Source of the DNA: a virus
Direction: 5' to 3' (one strand)
IMG/VR virus record: IMGVR_UViG_3300028133_000002
Location: 1 to 64,000 of that record
Length of the DNA: 64,000 nt
In this document: piece by piece, positions 37,383 through 45,381 of the stretch
Layout of the letters: each line of letters begins with the position of its first letter
How positions within the stretch are numbered: the stretch's first letter is position 1
Made by a program: the position numbers and the translations under genes
The notes under the pieces: model-generated
What the model was told of the DNA's origin: nothing
The model's database searches: none
What the model saw: only the letters and a program-made list of their open reading frames with translations

Positions 37383-38027
37383 ATGAAGCTTATTACAGAA
37401 CTTTATGAAGATAATCTAAGCTACGTTACCGAAGAAAAGAACGGTAAAAAGAATACCATCATTGAAGGTATCTTTATGCAGGCTGAGTCTAAAAATAGAA
37501 ACGGCCGTGTTTATCCTCGCGGAGTAATGGAATCAGCAGTTAATAAATATGTTACAGAACAGGTTAGTCGTGGACGTGCTGTTGGTGAATTAAATCACCC
37601 AGAAGGTCCAACAATTAACCTTGATAAGGTTTCCCACCGTATTACCGAACTGAATTGGGATGGTAATAACGTAATGGGGAAAGCACTTGTACTAGATACT
37701 CCTATGGGCCAGATCGTAAAAGGTCTTGTCGAAGGCGGTGTTCAGTTGGGTGTTTCAAGTCGTGGTATGGGTACTCTTGTAAACCGTAACGGGGTAAACG
37801 TTGTAGGCAATGATTTCATTCTTGCAACAGTGGACATTGTCCAGGATCCCTCAGCACCAGAAGCTTTCGTTAATGGGATTATGGAAGGCGTCGAATGGAT
37901 CTGGGAAAATGGTCTGTTACAAAAACAAGAGATTGAAAAATATGAGACTGAAATCAAGCGTGCATCTTCATCCCAATTGGCCGAGAGTCAATTGAAGGTG
38001 TGGAACGATTTCCTCTCAAAACTTTAA
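37383..38027 (+). CDS. 21: Prohead core protease gp21
   Basis: This 214-residue protein is almost the length of T4 gp21 (212). Family features are clear: FMQAESKNRNGRVYPRGVME at ~31-50, AVGELNHPEGP with the catalytic His at 72, LGVSSRGMG with the catalytic Ser at ~125-126, and VDIVQDPSAPEAFVNGIMEG, which carries the third catalytic acidic residue region. It cleaves gp22, gp67-like, gp68-like and gp23 during head maturation. It lies 4 bases after the gp68-like gene and 21 bases before gp22. Confidence 0.94.
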   Translation: MKLITELYEDNLSYVTEEKNGKKNTIIEGIFMQAESKNRNGRVYPRGVMESAVNKYVTEQVSRGRAVGELNHPEGPTINLDKVSHRITELNWDGNNVMGKALVLDTPMGQIVKGLVEGGVQLGVSSRGMGTLVNRNGVNVVGNDFILATVDIVQDPSAPEAFVNGIMEGVEWIWENGLLQKQEIEKYETEIKRASSSQLAESQLKVWNDFLSKL

Positions 38028-38048
38028 CTCTCAATCAAGGAGTAAAAT

Positions 38049-39128
38049 ATGTCTGAAGAGACCAAAGTAGAAGAGTTGGATCTCATTGAAGATGTTACTG
38101 AAGTAGAACTCCAAGATGATAACCTCGAAGAAACAGTTGAAGTTGAGAACGAGGAAAGCATCGCGGAAGATGCCGAAGTTGAAGAAGTAGCTGAAGAAGT
38201 AGTAGCAGAAGAAGCTATTGAAGAAGCAGCAGCTCCTAAAACTAAGGCTGGTATTATTAATGCCATGTACTCAGAAATGTCCAAGATGAAAAAAGCCGAC
38301 TTACAAGCCGCTTACGAAAGTATGATGGGTAAAGATGACGAAGACGGCGACGACGATGATGATGAAGAAGTAGAAGAAACAAAAGGTAAAGTAAAAGAGT
38401 CATATGACTTCGAAGCTGACCTTGATGCCTTGGTATCTTCTGATGATTCATTATCCGAAGGATTCCAGGAAAAAGCAGCAACAATCTTTGAAGCAGCAGT
38501 GAAAACTAAAGTTTCAGCTGAGATTGATCGTTTAGAAGAAGAGTATACTCAGAATCTAGAAGAAGAAACAGCTGGTATTCGCAACGAATTAGTAGAAAAA
38601 GTAGATGGTTACCTTAACTACGTCGTTGAAAACTGGATGGAAGAAAATCGTGTAGCAGTTGAAAATGGTTTACGCACAGAAATTGCAGAATCATTTATGG
38701 ATGCGCTTAAAGGCGTATTTACTGAGCATTACATCGCTGTACCAGAATCAAAAGTTGATATGGTAGACGATCTTGCTGAGCAAGTACAAGAGCTTGAAGG
38801 CCAACTTACAAAAGCTACGGAAGATAACATTCGTTTAAGCGAATCAGTATCAGATTTTCGTCGTGCAGAAATCTTAGCAGAAGCATCTAAAGACTTAGCA
38901 GTAACTGAAGCTGAAAAGCTTAAGACACTGGCTGAAGATGTTGATTTTGAAGATGCAGATACATTCGCAAGAAAAGTAGCTACATTGAAAGAATCTTATT
39001 TTGCTAAACCCGTAACAGAAGATGTAGAAGCTGCAGAAGTATCTATGAATGCCGATAACACTGAAGAAGTTCAGTTGTCGCCAATTATGGAAAGATACAC
39101 CGCTGCTCTTGCAAAATCAGTAAAATAA
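38049..39128 (+). CDS. 22: Major prohead scaffold core protein gp22
   Basis: This 359-residue protein is highly acidic (E and D runs at ~5-70 and ~95-115) and helical. It contains ESYDFEADLDALVSSDDSLS and EGFQEKAATIFEAAVKTKVS, the conserved central block of T4-like gp22, followed by a long coiled-coil region (LEEEYTQNLEEETAGIRNEL, LAEQVQELEGQLTKATEDN). It is longer than T4 gp22 (269), mainly through the acidic N-terminal extension. It forms the assembly core and is degraded by gp21. Located between 21 and 23 as in T4. Confidence 0.92.
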   Translation: MSEETKVEELDLIEDVTEVELQDDNLEETVEVENEESIAEDAEVEEVAEEVVAEEAIEEAAAPKTKAGIINAMYSEMSKMKKADLQAAYESMMGKDDEDGDDDDDEEVEETKGKVKESYDFEADLDALVSSDDSLSEGFQEKAATIFEAAVKTKVSAEIDRLEEEYTQNLEEETAGIRNELVEKVDGYLNYVVENWMEENRVAVENGLRTEIAESFMDALKGVFTEHYIAVPESKVDMVDDLAEQVQELEGQLTKATEDNIRLSESVSDFRRAEILAEASKDLAVTEAEKLKTLAEDVDFEDADTFARKVATLKESYFAKPVTEDVEAAEVSMNADNTEEVQLSPIMERYTAALAKSVK

Positions 39129-39154
39129 AAATATCCCATTAGGAGAAAACAATA

Positions 39155-40459
39155 ATGTTTAATGCAGAAAATGCATCTCAAAAATGGCAGCCAATCCTCG
39201 AGAGCGCTGCGATTCCAGAGATCAAAGACAACTACCGTAAGTCCGTAACTGCGGTACTTCTCGAAAACCAAGAAAAAGCAATGCACGAAGAGCGCGCTGC
39301 TTTCGGCATGGTAAATGAAACAGCTGCTAACGCAACTGGCGCTGGTATCGATACTTTCGATCCAGTACTCATTTCACTTGTACGTCGTTCTATGCCAAAC
39401 CTTATGGCTTATGACGTTGCTGGTGTTCAGCCAATGTCTGGTCCAACAGGCTTGATCTTCGCAATGAAGAGCCGTTATAGCACAAAAGCTGGTGCAGAAG
39501 CTCTCTTCGGTGAAGCAGATACAGCTCACTCCGGTGCAGGTTCACATGCAGGTGATTCCGATTCATTGGGTTCATATGGTACAGATACTACTCCAGCTGA
39601 TGACATCGAAGATTCATTTGCAACTGGTACTGGTATGGCTACTGCAGCAGTTGAAGCACTTGGTAACACAGGTGGCAACTTCGGCGAAATGGCTTTCTCA
39701 ATCGAGAAAACATCAGTAACTGCAAAATCACGTGCGCTCAAAGCAGAGTACACAATGGAACTTGCACAAGACTTGAAAGCAATTCACGGTCTTGACGCAG
39801 AATCAGAATTGGCAAATATCTTGTCAGCTGAGATCCTTGCAGAAATCAACCGCGAAGTAATTCGTACAATCAACGTAAAAGCTAAGCTTGGCGCACAAAC
39901 ATCTAACACTGCTGTAAACGGCGTATTTGATGTTGACGGTGACTCAGACGGTCGTTGGTCAGTAGAGAAGTTCAAAGGTTTGATCATGCAGATCGAGCGT
40001 GAAGCTAACACAATCGCGAAAGAAACACGTCGCGGTAAAGGTAACTTCATTATCTGTTCCTCAGACGTTGCATCTGCTCTTGCAGCAGCTGGCATGTTGG
40101 ACTACACACCAGCACTTGCAGCTAACTTGAACGTAGATGACACAGGCAACACATTTGCTGGTGTTCTTAACGGTCGCACAAAAGTATACATCGATCCATA
40201 TGCAACACAGGATTATGTAAACGTAGGTTACCGTGGTACAAACCCATACGATGCAGGTCTTTTCTATGCACCATATGTTCCATTAACAATGGTTCGTGCG
40301 GTAGGTGAAGAAGACTTCCAGCCACGTATTGGTTTCAAAACACGTTACGGCATGGTTGCTAACCCATTCGCGGGTGGCGCAGCTTCTGCTGAAACTGGTA
40401 CAGATCGTGCAAACCAGTACTACCGTATCTTTGCTGTTACAAACATCTTAGGCACATAA
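39155..40459 (+). CDS. 23: Major capsid protein gp23
   Basis: The sequence is a typical T4-like capsid protein: KWQPILESAAIPEIKDNYRK at the N-terminus, GIDTFDPVLISLVRRSMPNL and MAYDVAGVQPMSGPTGLIFA at ~65-105, and MVRAVGEEDFQPRIGFKTRY near the C-terminus. It is 434 residues, shorter than T4 gp23 (521), lacking much of the insertion domain, as in other distant T4-like phages. Codon choice is strongly biased (many AAC, TTC, CGT), consistent with very high expression. AGGAG precedes the ATG and a strong terminator follows. No gp24 vertex paralogue is seen here. Confidence 0.97.
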   Translation: MFNAENASQKWQPILESAAIPEIKDNYRKSVTAVLLENQEKAMHEERAAFGMVNETAANATGAGIDTFDPVLISLVRRSMPNLMAYDVAGVQPMSGPTGLIFAMKSRYSTKAGAEALFGEADTAHSGAGSHAGDSDSLGSYGTDTTPADDIEDSFATGTGMATAAVEALGNTGGNFGEMAFSIEKTSVTAKSRALKAEYTMELAQDLKAIHGLDAESELANILSAEILAEINREVIRTINVKAKLGAQTSNTAVNGVFDVDGDSDGRWSVEKFKGLIMQIEREANTIAKETRRGKGNFIICSSDVASALAAAGMLDYTPALAANLNVDDTGNTFAGVLNGRTKVYIDPYATQDYVNVGYRGTNPYDAGLFYAPYVPLTMVRAVGEEDFQPRIGFKTRYGMVANPFAGGAASAETGTDRANQYYRIFAVTNILGT

Positions 40460-40490
40460 TAAAAAGAGTAGGATTTAACCTACCAACCTT

Positions 40491-40517
40491 AAGGGGCTCT
40501 TCGGAGCCCCTTTTTTT
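40491..40517 (+). terminator. Strong intrinsic terminator after the major capsid gene
   Basis: A GGGGCTC / GAGCCCC stem, extended by AA/TT, closes a TTCG tetraloop and is followed by seven T residues. It ends the capsid unit. Confidence 0.95.
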
Positions 40518-40521
40518 ATCA

Positions 40522-40529
40522 TATAAATA
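40522..40529 (+). promoter_or_regulatory. T4-type late promoter octamer TATAAATA
   Basis: An exact octamer immediately follows the capsid terminator and lies 31 bases before the ATG at 40561. It would place the tube-fold protein, uvsY and uvsW on a late transcript. Confidence 0.75.
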
Positions 40530-40560
40530 ATGGTATAATCTAATATTAGAGAGAACGATT

Positions 40561-41073
40561 ATGGCATACACAAATGAAATCAATTATTCTATGGAACCAA
40601 CCTCTACACTTGTAGAGAATATTAACTTTGCGAATCCGTCAAGTTTCCGTTTAGTAATCGACAATCTTAAATATCCAAATGCCCAGTACACTGTTCAATT
40701 AGCTTCTATTCCTGATATGTCTGTTGATGGTGCTAGCTTTAATACGCCAAAAAGAAACATTCTTGCTTCTGCTGATAAGATTGTATATGCACCATTACAA
40801 CTTACATTTATTGTAGATGAAAATTTTACCAACTATAAAGAAATTCATGATTGGATGTTTGGTATGGTTGGCCAGGATGATTTTGGTGTTCGTAAAACAC
40901 GTGATCTTACGCTGATCATATATAATTCCAGTAATAACGTAGTACAAGAAATTCAATTTGCTGATGCTCATCCATCAAGTTTATCTTCACTACCGTTTGA
41001 AACTACGGGTGAATCAGTGAACTATCTAACAGCAGTAGCGGAATTTAATTACAGTTATTATAAATTCTCATAA
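40561..41073 (+). CDS. Tail tube-fold protein, tail completion candidate
   Basis: This 170-residue protein has the pattern of tail tube-fold proteins: SSFRLVIDNLKYPNAQYTVQ, LASIPDMSVDGASFNTPKRN, a basic loop, and LQLTFIVDENFTNYKEIHDW with MFGMVGQDDFG. It ends with a beta segment, VAEFNYSYYKFS. Small proteins of this type, encoded between genes 23 and uvsY, are found in marine T4-like phages, at the place where gene 3 occurs in related genomes. It may be gp3 (tube terminator) or a gp54/gp48-like initiator; the fold is better supported than the exact role. Confidence 0.7.
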   Translation: MAYTNEINYSMEPTSTLVENINFANPSSFRLVIDNLKYPNAQYTVQLASIPDMSVDGASFNTPKRNILASADKIVYAPLQLTFIVDENFTNYKEIHDWMFGMVGQDDFGVRKTRDLTLIIYNSSNNVVQEIQFADAHPSSLSSLPFETTGESVNYLTAVAEFNYSYYKFS

Positions 41074-41088
41074 AGGTGAAATTATATT

Positions 41089-41535
41089 ATGTTAAATCTT
41101 GAAGAAATTTTTAAAATGTGGGCCAAGGATTCTGAGATTGATGATCTTAGACTTGACGAAGCTTCAAAGAAAACTGCATCACTTCACGCAAAATACCTAG
41201 AAATGCTTTCTGTATCTAAGCTTCAGCTGAAGCGTAAAGATATGGAATTTAAAGTGCTGCTTAAAAATAAGTGGTTGTGGTATAATGGCAAGATGCCAAG
41301 AGATCAGATTGATGAGCTTGGTTGGGAATATGACGCACTCAATGGATTGAAGATTCTGAAAGGTGAAATGGATTACTATTATAATTCAGATCCACATATT
41401 CAAGAAATGCAAGCAAAGATTGACTATCTAAAAACATTAATTGAGACTCTGGAAGAAATCATAAATAATATTCGTTGGAGACATTCAACTATTAAAAATA
41501 TGATTGATTGGAGAAGGTTTGAGAGTGGCGGATGA
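41089..41535 (+). CDS. uvsY: Recombination mediator UvsY
   Basis: This 148-residue helical protein (T4 UvsY: 137) matches the family: LEEIFKMWAKDSEIDDLRLD at the N-terminus, HAKYLEMLSVSKLQLKRKDM and, at ~125-145, NNIRWRHSTIKNMIDWRRFE. UvsY helps load UvsX recombinase on gp32-coated single-stranded DNA. It is directly followed by uvsW (ATG overlaps the TGA), as in T4-like genomes. uvsX and gene 32 are not in the window. It appears to be transcribed from the late promoter at 40522, with no early-type promoter seen nearby. Confidence 0.93.
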   Translation: MLNLEEIFKMWAKDSEIDDLRLDEASKKTASLHAKYLEMLSVSKLQLKRKDMEFKVLLKNKWLWYNGKMPRDQIDELGWEYDALNGLKILKGEMDYYYNSDPHIQEMQAKIDYLKTLIETLEEIINNIRWRHSTIKNMIDWRRFESGG

Positions 41536-43031
41536 GCGACCTTAAAATACATAATAAAAATCATGCTTTCATACATATTGATTGTGAACCATCTGTTGCT
41601 AATGAGCTTTCAGATTTTTTCACGTTCTATGTTCCTGGTTATAAATTTATGCCAGCATATAAGAATAAAATATGGGATGGTAAAATCCGTTTATACGATG
41701 TTCGTAAAAAAGAGCTTCCAGCTGGGCTATACAAGTACGTAGAAGAATTTGCAAATACACCTGGTCGCGATTACCACATCGCCTTAGAGCATGACAATTA
41801 TTATGGATTAGCTGGATCTAAGGTTGATGTTGATATGTCATTCATGAAAGATATGACTATTACATCTAGAGGAAAAGAGATTGAACCCCGTGATTATCAA
41901 TTAAATGCTATTGAGCAAGGGTTAACTAATAAGCGCAGTTTACTTATTTCGCCAACGGCATCAGGTAAATCACTTATCATTTATTCTCTTATTCGTTGGT
42001 ATCTTAAAAATTACGATAAGAAAGTAATTATTGTTGTTCCTACCACTTCACTAGTAGAACAGATGTACAAAGATTTTGGTGACTATTCTGAATTTGACGA
42101 TGGCTTTGACGTAGAACAACTTTGTCATAAGATTTATTCTGGAAGGGAAAAGATTTTTGACCAAAAGATTGTTATCACAACTTGGCAATCTGTGTATAAA
42201 ATGCCAGGACATTGGTTTGAAGATTATGGTATGGTTATTGGTGATGAAGCACACACGTTCAAAGCAAAAAGCCTTACCTCTATTCTTTCAAAGTGTAGAG
42301 AAGCTGAGTTTAGATTTGGTACTACAGGTACTCTTGATGGTACTAATACTCATAAACTTGTTCTTGAGGGCTACTTTGGACCTGCGTATTATGTGACTAC
42401 AACAAAGAGTCTTATGGATGAAGGTTCTTTATCTACTCTAGATATTTCTGTTCTATTGATGAAGTATTCTGATGCTGAATGTAAGCTTATAAATAAAGTT
42501 AAGTACCAAGAAGAAATAAACTTTCTTGTTGGTCATGAAAAAAGAAATAGCTTTATTTCAAATCTAGCGCTTGATCAAGATGGTAATACATTAGTACTTT
42601 TCCAATTAGTGGAAAAACATGGTAAACCATTATACGATATTATTAAGAGTAGAGCTCACCCAAGAAGAAAAATCTTTTTTGTTTCAGGCGCCACTGATGT
42701 AGATACAAGAGAGCAAGTCAGATCTATTACTGAAAAAGAAAAGAATGCTATTATTGTTGCGAGTCTTGGCACTTTTTCTACTGGTATTAATATTCGCAAT
42801 CTGCATAATATTGTATTTGCATCTCCATCAAAATCTCAAATCAAAGTCCTACAATCAATTGGCCGCGGATTGAGAAAATCTGAAGATGGTAGAGATACAA
42901 AGCTTTATGATATTGCCGATGATCTACATTGGAAGAGTAATAAGAACTATACACTCAACCATGCAGCTGAACGAATTAAGATCTACACAAAAGAAAAATT
43001 CAAATATAAAATTTATGAGATAACTTTATGA
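41532..43031 (+). CDS. uvsW: RNA-DNA/DNA helicase UvsW
   Basis: This 499-residue SF2 helicase has Walker A SPTASGKS at ~140-147, the DEAH box GDEAHTF at 237-243, motif III FGTTGTLDG at ~258-266, and motif VI SIGRGLRKS near 440. The N-terminal ~100 residues contain the small UvsW substrate-binding domain (FFTFYVPGYKFMPAYKNKIW). UvsW unwinds R-loops and branched DNA and helps switch from origin- to recombination-dependent replication. Its start overlaps the uvsY stop and its end overlaps the next gene (ATGA). It is slightly shorter than T4 UvsW. Confidence 0.94.
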   Translation: MSDLKIHNKNHAFIHIDCEPSVANELSDFFTFYVPGYKFMPAYKNKIWDGKIRLYDVRKKELPAGLYKYVEEFANTPGRDYHIALEHDNYYGLAGSKVDVDMSFMKDMTITSRGKEIEPRDYQLNAIEQGLTNKRSLLISPTASGKSLIIYSLIRWYLKNYDKKVIIVVPTTSLVEQMYKDFGDYSEFDDGFDVEQLCHKIYSGREKIFDQKIVITTWQSVYKMPGHWFEDYGMVIGDEAHTFKAKSLTSILSKCREAEFRFGTTGTLDGTNTHKLVLEGYFGPAYYVTTTKSLMDEGSLSTLDISVLLMKYSDAECKLINKVKYQEEINFLVGHEKRNSFISNLALDQDGNTLVLFQLVEKHGKPLYDIIKSRAHPRRKIFFVSGATDVDTREQVRSITEKEKNAIIVASLGTFSTGINIRNLHNIVFASPSKSQIKVLQSIGRGLRKSEDGRDTKLYDIADDLHWKSNKNYTLNHAAERIKIYTKEKFKYKIYEITL

Positions 43032-43417
43032 TAGAAGAAAATGATTCTATAGAAGAAATGGATATTCAACATGTAAAGTTATCTGATGGTAGCGAAATTG
43101 TGACATATATAAATTCTACTGAAGGTGCTTCAATTCTTGTTGAAAGACCTATGAATTTAAATCTTGTAACTGCTGCTAATGGATATGACACTTATTACTT
43201 TACAAAATATTTCCCATTTGCAAAAAACAATCTGGTCAAGTTAAACTCGCGAAATGTAATTTCTGCGAGTGAAGTAACTAGTGAAATTAAAGAAAAGTAT
43301 ATTCGAGCGGCTCTTCGGTCTGATAATACTAGTGATATAGATAATGGTATGGCAGACCTTGATGACGATGATATGGATCTAAATTTTATGGAATCACCAT
43401 CTAAGAAGTTACATTAG
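43028..43417 (+). CDS. Sm/LSM-like fold phage protein, unknown function
   Basis: This 129-residue protein starts in an ATGA overlap with uvsW. Its first ~90 residues (VKLSDGSEIVTYINSTEGAS, ILVERPMNLNLVTAANGYDT, YYFTKYFPFAKNNLVKLNSR) follow the small beta-barrel pattern used by many T4-like marine phages: G-x-x-I/V, a loop, then P-M-x-(L/I). An acidic C-terminal tail (DNGMADLDDDDMDLNFM) follows. A related shorter protein is encoded at 58849. The fold suggests RNA binding or oligomerisation, but no target is known. Confidence 0.68.
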   Translation: MIEENDSIEEMDIQHVKLSDGSEIVTYINSTEGASILVERPMNLNLVTAANGYDTYYFTKYFPFAKNNLVKLNSRNVISASEVTSEIKEKYIRAALRSDNTSDIDNGMADLDDDDMDLNFMESPSKKLH

Positions 43418-43495
43418 AGATAGTATATCCCCCTCTCTCACCGGACTCTATTAATTATACCACAGTTTTCCCAATCTGTAAACCCCTAAAATGCA

Positions 43496-43521
43496 TTTTT
43501 ATGAAAATAAATTCATAAAAA
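43496..43521 (+). other. 10-bp perfect AT-rich inverted repeat upstream of gene 55 promoter
   Basis: TTTTTATGAA (43496-43505) and TTCATAAAAA (43512-43521) flank a 6-base AATAAA spacer, ending 5 bases before the -35 box. It could be an operator, an UP-type element or a very weak terminator. The rest of 43418-43495 shows no clear structure. Confidence 0.65.
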
Positions 43522-43526
43522 AGTAG

Positions 43527-43555
43527 TGTACATTTCCTTAGAATTAGTTTATAAT
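43527..43555 (+). promoter_or_regulatory. Early-type promoter for gene 55 (TGTACA-17-TATAAT)
   Basis: -35 TGTACA at 43527-43532, a 17-base spacer, and -10 TATAAT at 43550-43555. It belongs to a set of eight similar promoters in the window, and the first gene downstream is the late sigma factor. Confidence 0.85.
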
Positions 43556-43585
43556 ATAACTAATAATATATGCTAGGAGTATATC

Positions 43586-44170
43586 ATGGCTAAAATCAAA
43601 CCAAAAGATAAACCACATTATGTCAACAATAGAGAATTCTCTTATAAAGTAGTTGAATACGTCTCATCAGTAAATAAAGCCCAAGAGGAAGGTCAAGCAC
43701 TTCCAGTTGTTACTGATTATATTGCAACCTGTTTCCTTAAGATTGCCGAAGGCTTGTCTCACAAATCTAATTTTATTCGATACACTTACCGTGAAGAAAT
43801 GGTAATGGACGCTGTTGAGAATTGTCTAAAAGCTATTATGAATTATAACATAGAAGCTGCAACTCGTACAGGTAATCCAAATGCCTTTGCGTACTTTACT
43901 CAAATCTGTTATTATGCATTTTTACGTCGCATTGCAAAAGAAAAGAAGCAACAAGACATTAAATTCAAATGGATTGAAAAAGCTTCTATTGATGACTTTA
44001 TGCAAGCAGGCCTTGATGGAGATTCAGACACTGGTCGATATTTTGTAGATCAACTTCGTTCTCGTATTGATAAAGTAAAAGATACCGACACTCAGCTAAA
44101 AGAATTTGCAAAAGAAGAAAAGGTAAAAACTAAAAACGCTAAAGGTATTGAATTGTTTATGGGAGAATAA
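43586..44170 (+). CDS. 55: Late transcription sigma factor gp55
   Basis: This 194-residue protein (T4 gp55: 185) has the family pattern ATCFLKIAEGLSHKSNFIRY at ~50-70, YREEMVMDAVENCLKAIMNY at ~73-93, and NAFAYFTQICYYAFLRRIAK followed by EKKQQDIKFKW, the region that holds the core-binding and -10-recognising elements. gp55 directs host RNA polymerase to the TATAAATA late promoters, of which about ten are visible here. It is transcribed from a strong early-type promoter and precedes the nuclease operon 47-46. Confidence 0.95.
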   Translation: MAKIKPKDKPHYVNNREFSYKVVEYVSSVNKAQEEGQALPVVTDYIATCFLKIAEGLSHKSNFIRYTYREEMVMDAVENCLKAIMNYNIEAATRTGNPNAFAYFTQICYYAFLRRIAKEKKQQDIKFKWIEKASIDDFMQAGLDGDSDTGRYFVDQLRSRIDKVKDTDTQLKEFAKEEKVKTKNAKGIELFMGE

Positions 44171-44171
44171 T

Positions 44172-44339
44172 ATGGGACTTAAAGCCAAGTTTATAAGCTT
44201 TTGTGAGTTGCAAAAAGCAGCAAATCTTGAGAGAAGCTTAAAAGGCCACGAACACCGAGATACTATTAAAGCATATGAAAGAGCTAATAAGCTCAAACGT
44301 GAAATCCTTGAGGGACTAGATGAAAATAGCAATCATTAA
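44172..44339 (+). CDS. Small basic conserved protein between 55 and 47
   Basis: This 55-residue protein starts at ATG 44172 with GGAG 8 bases upstream; an upstream in-frame ATG at 44148 lies within gene 55 and is less likely. The sequence (GLKAKFISFCELQKAANLER, IKAYERANKLKREILEGL) is helical and basic. Similar tiny genes sit at this locus in other T4-like phages. Its end overlaps the gene 47 start by 20 bases, suggesting coupled translation. Function unknown; helix-rich and charged, it may bind nucleic acid or a protein partner. Confidence 0.68.
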   Translation: MGLKAKFISFCELQKAANLERSLKGHEHRDTIKAYERANKLKREILEGLDENSNH

Positions 44340-45381
44340 TGATACCCATTGCGGTATTCGCAATTCATCAGAAATCTTTTTAAATTACCAAGAAAAATTT
44401 TATAAAGATGTATTTTTTCCATATTTGAAAGAGCATGGAATTAATCAAATTCTGCACCTAGGTGATTATTATGACCACCGCAAATTTATCAATTTCAAAG
44501 CACAAAATTCAAATCGTAAAACTTTCTTAGATGTACTTAAGAAAGAAGGTATTCATATGGATATTATTCCAGGAAACCACGATGTGTTCTATAAGAATAC
44601 TAATGATTTGACTTCTTTGAAAGAACTTCTGGGTTACTATACATCAAACGTAAATATTATTATGAAGCCAAAAGTGCTTGATTATGATGGTTTGAATATT
44701 GCTGTAGTCCCTTGGATTAACTCAGAAAACTATGCAGAATCAATCGACTTTATTAAGAAGTGTAATGCACCAATTCTTGGCGCTCATTTGGAATTGATTG
44801 GCTTTGATATGATGAAAGGTATGCCAAATACTCATGGTATGACTTCTGAAATCTTTGAACGTTTTGAATTAGTAATGTCTGGCCACTTCCATACAAAGTC
44901 AAACCAAGGGCATATTCACTACCTTGGCACTCAAATGGAGTTTACTTGGTCCGATTGTAATGACCCTAAGTTCTTCCATATTCTTGATACTGAAACTCGT
45001 GAACTTACTCCAATTCGTAACCCATATACTATTTTTGAAAAAGTGTTTTACAATGATGAAAAAATAGATTATAATAATTATGATACGTCAAATTTAAAAG
45101 ATAAGTTTGTAAAAGTTGTGGTAGTCAAAAAGACTGATCCATTTATGTTTGATAGATTTGTTGATCGTATCCAAAATGAAGATATTCATGAACTAAAAAT
45201 TGCTGAAACATTTGAAGAGTTTACTGGTGATAATGTTGAAGATGAGTCTGTATCAGTAGAAGATACTACTGAACTTTTGGATTCATATGTTGAAGCTGTT
45301 GAAACAGATCTTGATAAAGGTCGTATTAAAAACTTAATGAGAACGCTGTACGTCGAAGCACAAAGTATGGAAATCGTATGA
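44320..45381 (+). CDS. 47: Recombination nuclease subunit gp47 (Mre11/SbcD-like)
   Basis: This 353-residue metallophosphoesterase has motif I NDTHCG (D8, H10), motif II GDYYDHR at about 47-53, motif III PGNHDVF at ~84-90 and the late motif SGHFHTKS near 187-194. gp47 pairs with the gp46 ATPase to process DNA ends for recombination-dependent replication and host DNA degradation. The stop overlaps the gp46 start (ATGA). Slightly longer than T4 gp47 (339), the extra residues lie in the acidic C-terminal capping region. Confidence 0.95.
   Translation: MKIAIINDTHCGIRNSSEIFLNYQEKFYKDVFFPYLKEHGINQILHLGDYYDHRKFINFKAQNSNRKTFLDVLKKEGIHMDIIPGNHDVFYKNTNDLTSLKELLGYYTSNVNIIMKPKVLDYDGLNIAVVPWINSENYAESIDFIKKCNAPILGAHLELIGFDMMKGMPNTHGMTSEIFERFELVMSGHFHTKSNQGHIHYLGTQMEFTWSDCNDPKFFHILDTETRELTPIRNPYTIFEKVFYNDEKIDYNNYDTSNLKDKFVKVVVVKKTDPFMFDRFVDRIQNEDIHELKIAETFEEFTGDNVEDESVSVEDTTELLDSYVEAVETDLDKGRIKNLMRTLYVEAQSMEIV

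Noticed and set aside
42488-42495. TATAAATA inside uvsW as a late promoter
   Set aside because: It is within coding sequence with no gene start soon after it. One octamer by chance is expected in AT-rich coding DNA. The copy at 54592 in gene 62 was rejected likewise.
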